DNA from: an uncultured Blautia sp.
Lineage (GTDB): Bacteria; Bacillota_A; Clostridia; Lachnospirales; Lachnospiraceae
Direction of reading: 5' to 3'
Length of the DNA stretch: 31,027 nucleotides
NCBI GenBank assembly: GCA_905209435.1
Contig: CAJLTE010000032.1
Coordinates: 1 to 31,027, forward strand
Numbering within the stretch: the stretch's first letter is position 1; each line of letters opens with the position of its first letter. A model generated the notes under the pieces. It did not search any database. It was not told the DNA's origin and saw only the letters and a list, made by a program, of their open reading frames with translations. A program made the position numbers and the translations under genes. This document shows, piece after piece, positions 23,241-31,027 of this stretch.

Positions 23241-23256
23241 CCCTGCTTATTTTATT
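23228..23256 (+). terminator. Probable intrinsic terminator around the chaperone stop
   Basis: GCAGGG (23228-23233) pairs with CCCTGC (23241-23246) around GATGTAA, whose TAA is the stop codon, followed by TTATTTTATT. It lies just before the strong ribosome site of the tape measure gene, so attenuation rather than full stop is likely. Confidence 0.6.
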
Positions 23257-23278
23257 GTCAGGAAGGAGGTGAAAATGT

Positions 23279-26200
23279 ATGAGTGATACACTTGCAAAGC
23301 TGAAAGTTGTTCTGGAAGCGTCCACATCTTCTTATAAAAAAGAGATGGAAAAGACGAAAAAAGTGACAAAAGAAGTTGGTGATTCTATACAGTCTGAGAC
23401 CACAAAGGTCAAACAGGCTATGAAAATGGATAACGCAACAGAATCAGTGAAAAAGCAGGTTTCTACGATGCAGAAATTGAAACGTTCAATTACTGCCATG
23501 CAGTTGAAATCTGGAATCAAAGCACCAACAAAAGAATATACAGAAGCTGTTCAGACTATCAGAAACTATCGACATAATATTGAAGATACTACAAAAGCTC
23601 TTGATAAATATTATGCGAAAAGGGACAAAATGGAAGCTCTGGGCGTGGACAAAGAGAGCCGTTCATGGAAATCTTTAGAATACGACATAAAGAATGCAGA
23701 AGCACAGCTTGAACGATATAAAAAAGCAAAAGCTAATGCTACGACACAAAAATCTGAACTGGTTTCAAGTGGCAATGCGTTCAAAAGGACGCCAGAAACA
23801 TCTATTCCCCGTCAGACGATGAATTTTGGAAAATCTGTTATCGGCGGCACAGCTAAAGGCGTCATGAGCCTTGGCAGTTTCGGAATCAGTGCTGCACAAA
23901 AAGGCTGGGGCGGTCTGAAAAAAGTTATCGGCGGCACGGCGTCTGTATTCGGTAAAGTTACTACTGTGATCAAACGCACATCTGGTGCATTTGCTGCTCT
24001 CATACAGAAATTTACAAGTGGCATTCCTATTTTGCGAAGGCTTACGGGAGCGAATAAGTCTGTTTCTGGCAGCCTTGGTGGTGGACTTAAAAATGTACTG
24101 AAATACACGCTTGGTATCCGGTCACTTTTTGCACTGGTAAATAAGATCAGGAGCGCAGCAGTTGAGGGTTTCCAGAACTTAGCACAGTATTCTGGAGAAA
24201 CAAACAATAGCATTTCCCTGCTGATGTCTTCACTGACACAACTGAAAAATTCTATTGCAGCGGCCTTTACACCTATCCTGAATGTGGTAGCACCTATCCT
24301 GAATGCATTGATTCAAAAAATAATTTCTGTTTTCAATGTCATTGGTCAGCTAACAAGTGCGCTGACGGGGAACACCACCTTCATCAAGGCCAAGAAGGTG
24401 CAGCAGGACTATGCCAAGAGCCTGAATAGTAATGCCAATTCCGCTAAAAATGCAAAAAAAGCAAATGAGGAATTGCAGAGGACTGTCCTTAGTTTCGACC
24501 AGATCAACAAAATGGACGACAACAGCAGTTCTGACAGCAACAGTGGAATAGCCGATACAGGAGGCGGTCTGTCGCCTTCTGACATGTTTGAGACACAGAG
24601 TATTCCTTCGAAAATTAAAGGAATTGCTGATCAGATCAAACGAGCCTGGAAGAATGCTGATTTCACAGAAATCGGCGCCATGGTCGGTAACAAACTGAAC
24701 TCAGCACTGAATACTGTTCAGTGGGACAAGATCCAGAGTACTTGCAATAAGATTGCAAAGAGTGTCGCCACTTTCCTGAACGGGTCGATTGAAACTGCCG
24801 ACTGGAAATTGGTTGGTAATACCCTTGCACAAGGCATCAATACCGCTTTCGGTATGGTAAATGCTTTTGCTGAAAACTTCCACTGGGGAAGTCTCGGAAA
24901 TGCAATAGGGAATGGTATCAATGGGGCACTGGGCGGTCTTGACTGGAACCTGATACAGGAAACTGTACGTAATATTGCAACGGGGATTACTGACAGTCTC
25001 AACGGATTCATCCAGACAACCGACTGGTCACTGGCTGGTCAGTCATTTGGTAATGGTATCAACACCATTTTGGATTTTCTCCATACCGCAATCAATAATT
25101 TTGATTGGATTGGTACTGGAACAGCTCTTTCCGAGTTTGTTAATAATGCCGTAAACACCATCGACTTTGTTGATTTAGGACAAACTATATCAGACGGCGT
25201 AAAAGGTGTCTTTGATTTTGGCATTACCGCAATTGAAAATATCGAATGGAATACTGTTGGCGAAAAGGTTCGAGATGGTTTAGCTGCTGTCGATTGGAAT
25301 GGAATAGCCGACAGACTGTTTGAACTGATCGGTGCGGCTATTGGCGGTCTGGGCGCTTTTTTAGGTGGTCTCATTTCCAATGCAGCCGCTGAAGCACAAA
25401 AATACTTCCAGGGAAAGATAGAAGAATGCGGAGGAAACATTCCTCTTGGAATCCTAAAAGGAATTAAAGACGGAATCACTGGTATTGGTGAATGGATAAA
25501 AGAACATATCTTTACGCCGTTTATGAAAGGCTTCAAAAATGCCTTTGGTATTCACTCACCGTCAACAGTTATGGCTGATCAGGGCGAATATATCATCAGT
25601 GGACTCTTAAAAGGCGTAAAAGATAATTCAAGTAAATTCTTTGACGATATTAAAGACCTTCCGGGAAAGACAGTAAAGTCTATCGGAAACATCAAAGAAA
25701 AAGTCCACACAAAAGGAACAGACATCATCCAGGGCTTAAAAGATGGATTCGAGGATAAGTGGGATGGCTTCGCTGGTATCCTGTCGAATCTTCCGGAGAA
25801 AATTAAAAATGCGGTACCAAACCTGTTTGATGTAGGATCAAGTATCATTCAGAACTTTGCAAACGGATTTTCAAGTGTTCATATTCCTATGCCACACATA
25901 TCTACAAGCTGGAACAGGCATCAAGTTGGTCCGTTGTCGTTTAGCACACCATCGTTCAACTTGCAGTGGTATGCAAGAGGCGGGTTCCCGGAAGCTGGAC
26001 AGCTGTTCGTGGCAAATGAAGCCGGTCCAGAGATGGTCGGTAAAATGGGAAACAGGAATGTGGTGGCTAATAATAATCAGATCATTACTGGTATCAGAAA
26101 CGGTGTATTTGAAGCTGTGCTTGATGCACTCAATGCAAGCGGAATCCTTGACAGGGATGACTCCGAAAAAGAAGTTGTCCTTGAATTTACACTGAAAGCT

Positions 26201-26281
26201 GACAGCGAAACACTGTACAAAGTGGTTCGTAAAGGCAAGAAGAAATATGATTACCGTTTTGCGGTAACTGAGACAATTTGA
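23279..26281 (+). CDS. Tail tape measure protein (1000 aa)
   Basis: A long protein that sets tail length; at about 0.15 nm per residue this predicts a tail near 150 nm, so siphovirus. The N-terminus is a charged coiled coil (to about 170). A hydrophobic section lies near 320-365. Residues about 459-690 hold some ten imperfect repeats with a (D/E/H)W...G motif. The C-terminal GIHSPSTVMADQGEYI and RGGFPEAGQLFVANEAGPE motifs are typical of tape measures of Firmicutes phages. AAGGAGGTG precedes the ATG. Confidence 0.93.
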   Translation: MSDTLAKLKVVLEASTSSYKKEMEKTKKVTKEVGDSIQSETTKVKQAMKMDNATESVKKQVSTMQKLKRSITAMQLKSGIKAPTKEYTEAVQTIRNYRHNIEDTTKALDKYYAKRDKMEALGVDKESRSWKSLEYDIKNAEAQLERYKKAKANATTQKSELVSSGNAFKRTPETSIPRQTMNFGKSVIGGTAKGVMSLGSFGISAAQKGWGGLKKVIGGTASVFGKVTTVIKRTSGAFAALIQKFTSGIPILRRLTGANKSVSGSLGGGLKNVLKYTLGIRSLFALVNKIRSAAVEGFQNLAQYSGETNNSISLLMSSLTQLKNSIAAAFTPILNVVAPILNALIQKIISVFNVIGQLTSALTGNTTFIKAKKVQQDYAKSLNSNANSAKNAKKANEELQRTVLSFDQINKMDDNSSSDSNSGIADTGGGLSPSDMFETQSIPSKIKGIADQIKRAWKNADFTEIGAMVGNKLNSALNTVQWDKIQSTCNKIAKSVATFLNGSIETADWKLVGNTLAQGINTAFGMVNAFAENFHWGSLGNAIGNGINGALGGLDWNLIQETVRNIATGITDSLNGFIQTTDWSLAGQSFGNGINTILDFLHTAINNFDWIGTGTALSEFVNNAVNTIDFVDLGQTISDGVKGVFDFGITAIENIEWNTVGEKVRDGLAAVDWNGIADRLFELIGAAIGGLGAFLGGLISNAAAEAQKYFQGKIEECGGNIPLGILKGIKDGITGIGEWIKEHIFTPFMKGFKNAFGIHSPSTVMADQGEYIISGLLKGVKDNSSKFFDDIKDLPGKTVKSIGNIKEKVHTKGTDIIQGLKDGFEDKWDGFAGILSNLPEKIKNAVPNLFDVGSSIIQNFANGFSSVHIPMPHISTSWNRHQVGPLSFSTPSFNLQWYARGGFPEAGQLFVANEAGPEMVGKMGNRNVVANNNQIITGIRNGVFEAVLDALNASGILDRDDSEKEVVLEFTLKADSETLYKVVRKGKKKYDYRFAVTETI

Positions 26282-26298
26282 GGGGGGTGTCACATAGC

Positions 26299-26664
26299 AT
26301 GGATAACATTGTGATCAAAGTGGGCGGTGTGACACTGCCTAAGGAAGTTTCTAAATTTAAATGGAAAAAGTCAGATGTATCTGCAAAAAATGCAGGAAGA
26401 ACACAGGATGTTAAGATGCACAAGAACAGGGTTGCGAAAAAACGCACCCTGGGTCTTGGCTGGGTAAACCTGACAAAGGAACAGATACACCGGATTCTTG
26501 TTGCATTTGACCCGGAATATGTAATGGTAACTTACTGGGACCCGTTAGAGGGACAGGACGTAACAAAAGAATTTTACACGGGCGATATGGAAGCAAACGT
26601 GAAATGGTGGGCGAAAGGTCACGAACGTTATTCTACACTTGATTTTGACGTGATTGAGAGGTGA
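26299..26664 (+). CDS. Small tail-tip protein, DUF6711-like (121 aa)
   Basis: The pattern (VIKVGGVTLP, NAGRTQDVKMHKNRVAKKRTLGLGW, then FYTGDMEANVKWW) fits the small tail proteins placed between tape measure and tail hub in Clostridia phages. It may serve the role of a distal tail ring. The ATG at 26299 follows GAGGGGGGTG; an upstream TTG in frame at 26278 overlaps the tape measure stop and is less likely. Confidence 0.75.
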   Translation: MDNIVIKVGGVTLPKEVSKFKWKKSDVSAKNAGRTQDVKMHKNRVAKKRTLGLGWVNLTKEQIHRILVAFDPEYVMVTYWDPLEGQDVTKEFYTGDMEANVKWWAKGHERYSTLDFDVIER

Positions 26665-26669
26665 TAAAA

Positions 26670-29600
26670 ATGGTTAATGTTTCAGATACATTCAAGGCGG
26701 CATTGGAAGATGATAACAGAAATTTTTCAGGATCCTGCACGATCACATTAACATCTGGCGAATCAATACCCATTGATAATAGCCAGTTATGGGATAATGG
26801 TTTCACGATTGATGATGCAACATCTAATGCAGGCGGTTTTGATGTAGGTTCGGCAATAGCTCAGAAGTTCATGTTGCGGCTGAACAACATGTATGATGAT
26901 TTTTCTGAGTATGATTTTACAGGCGCGGAAATTTCAGATGTGAAGGTATCATTATTACTGGAATCCGGAAAAACAGAATCAGTACCAAAAGGAATATACA
27001 CAGTCAATGAGACGAGTTATGACGGAGATATTATCACACTAGAGTGTCTTGATAATATGCATAAGTTTGACGTGGGATACAGTATAAGCAATCTTGCATA
27101 TCCTGCTACACTTTTTCAGATCGTGCAGGACGCATGCGGATGTTGCGGTGTGGTTTTAGCGACAGACTCGTTGCAGTTTGAACATTATGACTATGTAATT
27201 TCGGAAAAACCTGACGATAGCACTATAACATTTCGCGACATCCTGACATGGGTTGGTCAGATTTCAGGGCATTTTTGGAAGTGCAACAGCAAGGGGCAAC
27301 TGACAGCTGGCTGGTACAATATGACTGATTTATCGGCAGGCACAAATATTCATACACTGCAAACAAATACTGTTACAGATGTAAGTGCTGATATGGATGA
27401 TGTTGTAATCACATGCGTAAGAGTTATCACTGAGGACGAAAATTCTAATCAGGTAACATACCAGTCTGGATCAGATGGATATACGATTGTTATTGACAGC
27501 AATAAGCTTGTCACAAATGATAATGCTGCTGATATTGCATCAATGGTTGGCGAACGTATTGTTGGATTGAGATTTAGACCACTCACCGTCAGTTCATTAC
27601 AGGATCCTACGATTGAAGCAGGGGACGGGGTAATAGTATATGACCGCAAATTAAAGTCATATAAGACCTTTTTCACAAACGTTGTATTTTCTATTGATGC
27701 AGACAATCAAATGTCAAATGACGCAGAATCAGCATTGCGTAACAGCGTTGAAAGATTTTCGGAAGCAACGAAAATTTATCGAGATCTGATAAAGCGTGTA
27801 AATAGGAACAAAACTGAATGGGAAAAAGCCTATGACGAATTAAAAAAAGGGATGGAAGGCAAGAATGGTCTGTTCCCCGTAATGCAGAAACAGGAAGATG
27901 GCAGTACAGTATTGAACTTTTGTGATACACCGACTCTTGACAAGGCGACTGTTGTGGTGCGCTTGAGCGCAAATGGCTGGGGAATGTCTACGGATGGTGG
28001 TAAGACCTGGAATGTCGGAGCACTGGTAGACGGCACTACGATCACAAAGATTTTAAACGCGATTGGCATCAATGCGGATTGGATCAACACGGGTGCGATC
28101 ACAATAAAAGATCCTCAAGGCAATGTTATCTTTCAGGCAGATATGGACGCTAAAAGAGTGACAATGAGCGGCGAATCGGTGCAGATCGGAAAGTCGTCAT
28201 TAAATGAAAAGATGGCTTCTTTGGAAAATGATGTTGCATTATCGCGAAATATGACTATGACGCTGACGAACGACTTTCAAACGATCACCACAAACGCAGA
28301 CGGAAGTATACCGCCGGGAACGTTTCCTGATGTCAGCACACAGGCTATCGTTATGTACGGATCACAAGATATCACGAAAGAGTGTTCCTTTACGATCACG
28401 AAGTCTGACGCAGTATCCGGAAACTGGGACGAAGCTACAGCGACGTACACTGTCACGGGGATTACAGAAGACAGCGCATGGGTGGATATAAAAGCAACGT
28501 ATCTCAGCACGCTGTCCGTCACAAAGCGCTTCGGCATATCAAAAATAAAGGCAGAAAGCGGAAGAACATACTTTATCGAGCCGTCCTGCAATGTCTTGAA
28601 GCGTTCAGCAGATAACACTATGTCACCTAACTTTATCGAATTTAAAGCATATTATCGTGATGGTACAAGCACTACAAGGACCGCTTACAACGGAAGGTTT
28701 GTAATCGAAGAGACGAAAGATGGCAATACCTGGACAACGTTGTATACCAGTTCTGCAGATGAAAATACGGTAAAACACTACTTGTATTCCATCCCTGTTG
28801 ATGGCAGTTCGCAGGCGATCTCAGACAGCACTACGATGATCGGCATTCCCCGTGATGTTACTAACATCCGTTGCAGGCTCTATGCGGCAGGCGGAACAAC
28901 TACACTAATGGATATGGAAAGCGTTGCTGTTGTCGTAGATGTAGATGCTTTGACCCACGAAGAAATCTTCGATCTTTTAACCAATAAGGGAATGATCAAG
29001 GGCATCTATAAAGAGGGAGATCAGGTATACATATCTTTCACTTATGCGAAAGGTGGAACGCTTGCATTAGGTGGAGTCGGGAATGGCAATGGAAAGTTAA
29101 TAATTTTAGATGCATCTGGAAATCAGGTTGGCTATATAGACAATACAGGCGTCAATTTCGAAAAAGGTACATTCACCGGAATACTTAGTGCTACATCCGG
29201 GGATATCGGCGGATGGATAATCGATAAGGCAAACGGCACGTTAAAGTCAGCAAATGGAAAAATTGTACTGAATTCAAAAGACGACAGAATAACCATAAAT
29301 GGTGTTCCGATACGCGCATATGGCAATGGAGTTATTATTGATGGCGGGCTCACTATTCGTACTGGGAGTGATGATTTTTCGGATGGCACAGATAGCTTTC
29401 AGCTCTATAATATCTCAACCCTTACGTCAGGAAATTACCTGAGATTATACAACAATGGAGTTTTCCAAAGCTCTTCATCGTCCAAACGTTACAAAGAAAT
29501 CGGACAGGACATCTCAGAAAAAGATATTGATCCCTGGTACAATATCCAACCGGTATGGGCGAAATACAAAGACGGATATCTTATGAAAAATGACTCCAGA

Positions 29601-29816
29601 AACGGTATTGAGTTTCCAATGTTCGTTGCAGAAGATGTGGAAGAATATTTTCCACTTGCAGTAGATCATCTTGAAGATGGCAAAGCTGAAAACTGGAATG
29701 AGCGAATCATGATTCCTGCTATGTTTGCCATGCTGAAATTCCAGAAACAGAAAATCGATATTTTAGAAAACGAGATTACAGAGATTAAAAAGCTATTAGA
29801 AGAAAAAAAGGAGTGA
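26670..29816 (+). CDS. Tail hub / tail spike protein with S74-type self-cleaving chaperone (1048 aa)
   Basis: The N-terminal about 350 residues resemble a phage tail hub protein (beta-rich, with a CLDNMHKFD segment). A helical stretch near 365-390 follows, then beta-rich fibre modules (about 400-930). The C-terminus is an S74-type intramolecular chaperone: the Ser-rich run at 934-938 precedes KRYK, with Ser937 and Lys942 spaced like the known Ser-Lys dyad, then the FPMFVAEDVEEYFP segment and a coiled coil. Cleavage at Ser937 would release a domain of about 112 residues after trimerisation. The ATG at 26670 is preferred to GTG 26661, which lies inside the ribosome site. Confidence 0.85.
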   Translation: MVNVSDTFKAALEDDNRNFSGSCTITLTSGESIPIDNSQLWDNGFTIDDATSNAGGFDVGSAIAQKFMLRLNNMYDDFSEYDFTGAEISDVKVSLLLESGKTESVPKGIYTVNETSYDGDIITLECLDNMHKFDVGYSISNLAYPATLFQIVQDACGCCGVVLATDSLQFEHYDYVISEKPDDSTITFRDILTWVGQISGHFWKCNSKGQLTAGWYNMTDLSAGTNIHTLQTNTVTDVSADMDDVVITCVRVITEDENSNQVTYQSGSDGYTIVIDSNKLVTNDNAADIASMVGERIVGLRFRPLTVSSLQDPTIEAGDGVIVYDRKLKSYKTFFTNVVFSIDADNQMSNDAESALRNSVERFSEATKIYRDLIKRVNRNKTEWEKAYDELKKGMEGKNGLFPVMQKQEDGSTVLNFCDTPTLDKATVVVRLSANGWGMSTDGGKTWNVGALVDGTTITKILNAIGINADWINTGAITIKDPQGNVIFQADMDAKRVTMSGESVQIGKSSLNEKMASLENDVALSRNMTMTLTNDFQTITTNADGSIPPGTFPDVSTQAIVMYGSQDITKECSFTITKSDAVSGNWDEATATYTVTGITEDSAWVDIKATYLSTLSVTKRFGISKIKAESGRTYFIEPSCNVLKRSADNTMSPNFIEFKAYYRDGTSTTRTAYNGRFVIEETKDGNTWTTLYTSSADENTVKHYLYSIPVDGSSQAISDSTTMIGIPRDVTNIRCRLYAAGGTTTLMDMESVAVVVDVDALTHEEIFDLLTNKGMIKGIYKEGDQVYISFTYAKGGTLALGGVGNGNGKLIILDASGNQVGYIDNTGVNFEKGTFTGILSATSGDIGGWIIDKANGTLKSANGKIVLNSKDDRITINGVPIRAYGNGVIIDGGLTIRTGSDDFSDGTDSFQLYNISTLTSGNYLRLYNNGVFQSSSSSKRYKEIGQDISEKDIDPWYNIQPVWAKYKDGYLMKNDSRNGIEFPMFVAEDVEEYFPLAVDHLEDGKAENWNERIMIPAMFAMLKFQKQKIDILENEITEIKKLLEEKKE

Positions 29817-29825
29817 AATGATAAT

Positions 29826-30356
29826 ATGGCGGATTCTATAAAAATAGAAGCAATAACAGATTTAGCAGAAGTTACGGCTCTCACAGATGAGGATCTTGTT
29901 TCTGTTCTTACAAATTCGGATAAGAAATTGAAAAAGCTCACTTTTTCGAATTTCATTTCTTTCCTGAAAAGCAGGCTTGGCATCAATGATCAGAAGATTC
30001 TTTGGACAGGACCGAATGCAATGGCTGCAGATCAGACGATCACTTTGAGTGAGGCTGTCAGTGAGCAAACGAATGGTATTGTAGTCGTGTTTTCCGCACA
30101 AGCGGACGGAACGGCGCAGAATTATGAATTTTCTTCGCATTTTATCCCTAAGTCATGGGTAAACAAGCATTCCGGGAACAGGCACATATTTTTGATGGCC
30201 AGCCAGACATTGGGATACATGGGAGTTAAGTGCTTATATATCAGAGATTCCAGTATTACGGGTGTTAGCTCGAACGTCACGGACGCCACAACGACAAACA
30301 GCGGCGTGAAAACGACAAACAGCCGTTATGTGCTCCGATATGTGATAGGAGTTTAA
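29826..30356 (+). CDS. Tail fibre tip / receptor-binding-like protein (176 aa)
   Basis: The N-terminus carries a helical segment with TDLAEVTALTDEDLVSVL, found in short fibre or baseplate proteins. The C-terminal half begins ILWTGPNAMAADQTITLSE and ends with a Thr/Ser-rich strand pair and YVLRYVIGV, like the globular tip domains of Gram-positive phage fibres. It follows the tail spike gene by 9 bases. Its receptor is unknown. The stop lies inside an 18-bp palindrome. Confidence 0.7.
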   Translation: MADSIKIEAITDLAEVTALTDEDLVSVLTNSDKKLKKLTFSNFISFLKSRLGINDQKILWTGPNAMAADQTITLSEAVSEQTNGIVVVFSAQADGTAQNYEFSSHFIPKSWVNKHSGNRHIFLMASQTLGYMGVKCLYIRDSSITGVSSNVTDATTTNSGVKTTNSRYVLRYVIGV

Positions 30357-30372
30357 TTGCGCCGGCGCAATT
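30355..30372. repeat. Perfect 18-bp palindrome after the fibre gene
   Basis: AATTGCGCCGGCGCAATT overlaps the TAA stop of the fibre gene and lies before the ribosome site of the lysis genes. The inner TTGCGC...GCGCAA arms match the palindrome at 18241-18254. No T-tract follows. It may be an operator, a processing hairpin or an attenuator at the entry to the lysis module. Confidence 0.75.
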
Positions 30373-30392
30373 GCCGGAGAAAGGAAACAGAG

Positions 30393-30644
30393 ATGGAAAC
30401 AGTCATTTCAGCTTGTATCAGTGCAGCGGTAACTCTTGCGGTATGCCTGATTAGCAACAGCAGTCAGCAGGAAAAAACAAGGGCGCTGATGGAATATAAA
30501 ATCAGTGAACTCACTGAAAGAGTAAACAAGCATAATAATACAATTGAACGCACATTTGAGCTGGAGCGCCGAATGGATGTCCAGGAGGAACAGATCAAAG
30601 TTGCGAATCATAGAATTGAAGATCTGGAAAGAAAAGGAGAATAA
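30393..30644 (+). CDS. XhlA/BhlA-like membrane-anchored lysis protein (83 aa)
   Basis: One N-terminal membrane segment (residues about 4-20, Ala/Val/Leu/Cys-rich) is followed by a charged coiled coil (about 27-83). This order matches XhlA- or BhlA/UviB-like proteins that accompany phage holins. GGAGAAAGG lies upstream of the ATG at 30393; a longer in-frame reading from 30357 would start inside the palindrome. The next gene starts 2 bases after its stop. Confidence 0.75.
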   Translation: METVISACISAAVTLAVCLISNSSQQEKTRALMEYKISELTERVNKHNNTIERTFELERRMDVQEEQIKVANHRIEDLERKGE

Positions 30645-30646
30645 TT

Positions 30647-30988
30647 ATGGATGTAAAAGTATTAATGCAGTATGTAACTTATGGCCTGGCACTGATCGGA
30701 GTACTTGCCTTTCTTGTATCAATTATCGTACAGGTGATTAAGGAGATGCCTGGACTCAATAAGATTCCGACAAACATTGTCGCACTGGCTACAGCACTGA
30801 TTCTGTGCCCGATGGCATTGATCATCTTATGTACATACTATAAAGTAACGATCGTCTGGTATTATATTGTAGCTTCTGTGGTTGGTGCATTTATTGTATA
30901 TCTTGTAGCAACCGGTGGCTGGGAGCGAGTAAAAGATATCTGGGATCGTACAAAATATAACAAAGCTTCAGGGGGGCTGTCGCACTAA
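30647..30988 (+). CDS. Phage holin (113 aa)
   Basis: Three membrane segments are visible at about residues 8-29, 43-63 and 68-88, with a charged amphipathic C-terminal part (WERVKDIWDRTKYNK), which fits small phage holins of the LLH/phage_holin type. Holins open the membrane to let endolysin reach the wall. No endolysin follows in the window. The last four residues, Gly-Leu-Ser-His, and the stop lie in the inverted repeat and are shared with the unrelated leftward gene at 38-319. Confidence 0.85.
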   Translation: MDVKVLMQYVTYGLALIGVLAFLVSIIVQVIKEMPGLNKIPTNIVALATALILCPMALIILCTYYKVTIVWYYIVASVVGAFIVYLVATGGWERVKDIWDRTKYNKASGGLSH

Positions 30989-31025
30989 CGTGCGGCAGCT
31001 CATTTTATATCCAACACAAAACGCC
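30973..31025. repeat. Right copy of 53-bp perfect inverted repeat
   Basis: It is the exact reverse complement of bases 1-53. Two more bases (GG) follow to the window end. If the two window ends were joined they would read through CGCCGGCG, a palindrome, but this rests on only two bases and is weak evidence for a telomere-like structure. Confidence 0.97.
30974..31010 (+). terminator. Intrinsic terminator after the holin, stop codon in loop
   Basis: GGGCTGTCGCAC (30974-30985) pairs with GTGCGGCAGCTC (30990-31001), with two G-T pairs, around the loop TAAC, followed by ATTTTATAT. The TAA is the holin stop. It is the same element as at the left end. Confidence 0.8.
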
Positions 31026-31027
31026 GG

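Noticed and set aside
23812..24213. Leftward open frames inside the tape measure gene
   Set aside because: They are long only because of the repeated, low-complexity coding strand; no ribosome site or promoter supports them.
29460..29816. Diversity-generating retroelement target at the tail protein C-terminus
   Set aside because: No reverse transcriptase, template repeat or A-rich variable region is visible in the window; the C-terminus is an S74-type chaperone.
1..31027. Complete linear phage-plasmid with hairpin telomeres
   Set aside because: The inverted ends fit at first sight, but no protelomerase, partition, repressor or endolysin gene is present, and the palindrome at the join rests on two bases only.

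Overview
This window is most of the genome of a tailed, temperate-type phage or prophage (siphovirus-like) of a low-GC Gram-positive host. A Clostridia host, most likely Lachnospiraceae, is inferred from the AT-leaning composition, the strong AAGGAGG-type ribosome binding sites, the families present (Sak4/DUF669 recombination cassette, PBSX-type terminase, SPP1-gp6-type portal, MuF head protein, DUF4355-type scaffold, YjcQ) and the short, tightly coupled genes. No search was run, so the host is not proven.

Layout. At 1-1400 lies a small regulatory region with two leftward genes, a leftward promoter with an adjacent dyad operator, and rightward genes that include a Cro-like DNA-binding protein. 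At 1414-10800 lies the early module: a Rad50/SbcC-like ATPase, a Sak4-like recombinase ATPase, a DUF669 protein, an SF2 helicase, a primase/RepA-type helicase with a candidate origin behind it (iterons plus a nested hairpin), a RusA resolvase, a PAPS-reductase-like PP-loop protein with a structured leader, and several very small proteins. At 10840-11711 come a sigma-region-4-like late regulator, a candidate late-control site (GTTCG-N5-GTTCG plus a TATA-containing dyad), an intrinsic terminator and a CAU-anticodon tRNA. At 11712-26281 lies the packaging, head and tail module: terminase small and large subunits, portal, MuF protein with a toxin-like tail, scaffold, capsid, connectors, tail tube, a frameshifted chaperone pair and the tape measure. 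At 26299-30988 lie the tail tip, a self-cleaving tail protein with an S74-type chaperone, a fibre-tip protein, and an XhlA/BhlA-like protein with a holin.

Cargo. A three-gene accessory block (16844-18239) sits between the MuF gene and the scaffold. It holds a probable immunity protein for the MuF C-terminal nuclease-like domain, a YjcQ-like protein, and a protein with two tandem Tad2/DUF2829-like modules (a Thoeris anti-defence family). The PAPS-reductase-like gene may be a second defence or modification gene.

Ends. The first 53 bases and bases 30973-31025 are a perfect inverted repeat. It holds a terminator hairpin and the last four codons plus stop (Gly-Leu-Ser-His-stop) of two unrelated genes that both read outward. 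No integrase, repressor, endolysin or protelomerase is seen, so the window is probably one arm of a larger genome cut at this repeat. A recurring feature is a stop codon placed inside the loop of a terminator-type hairpin (tail tube, chaperone and both outer genes).
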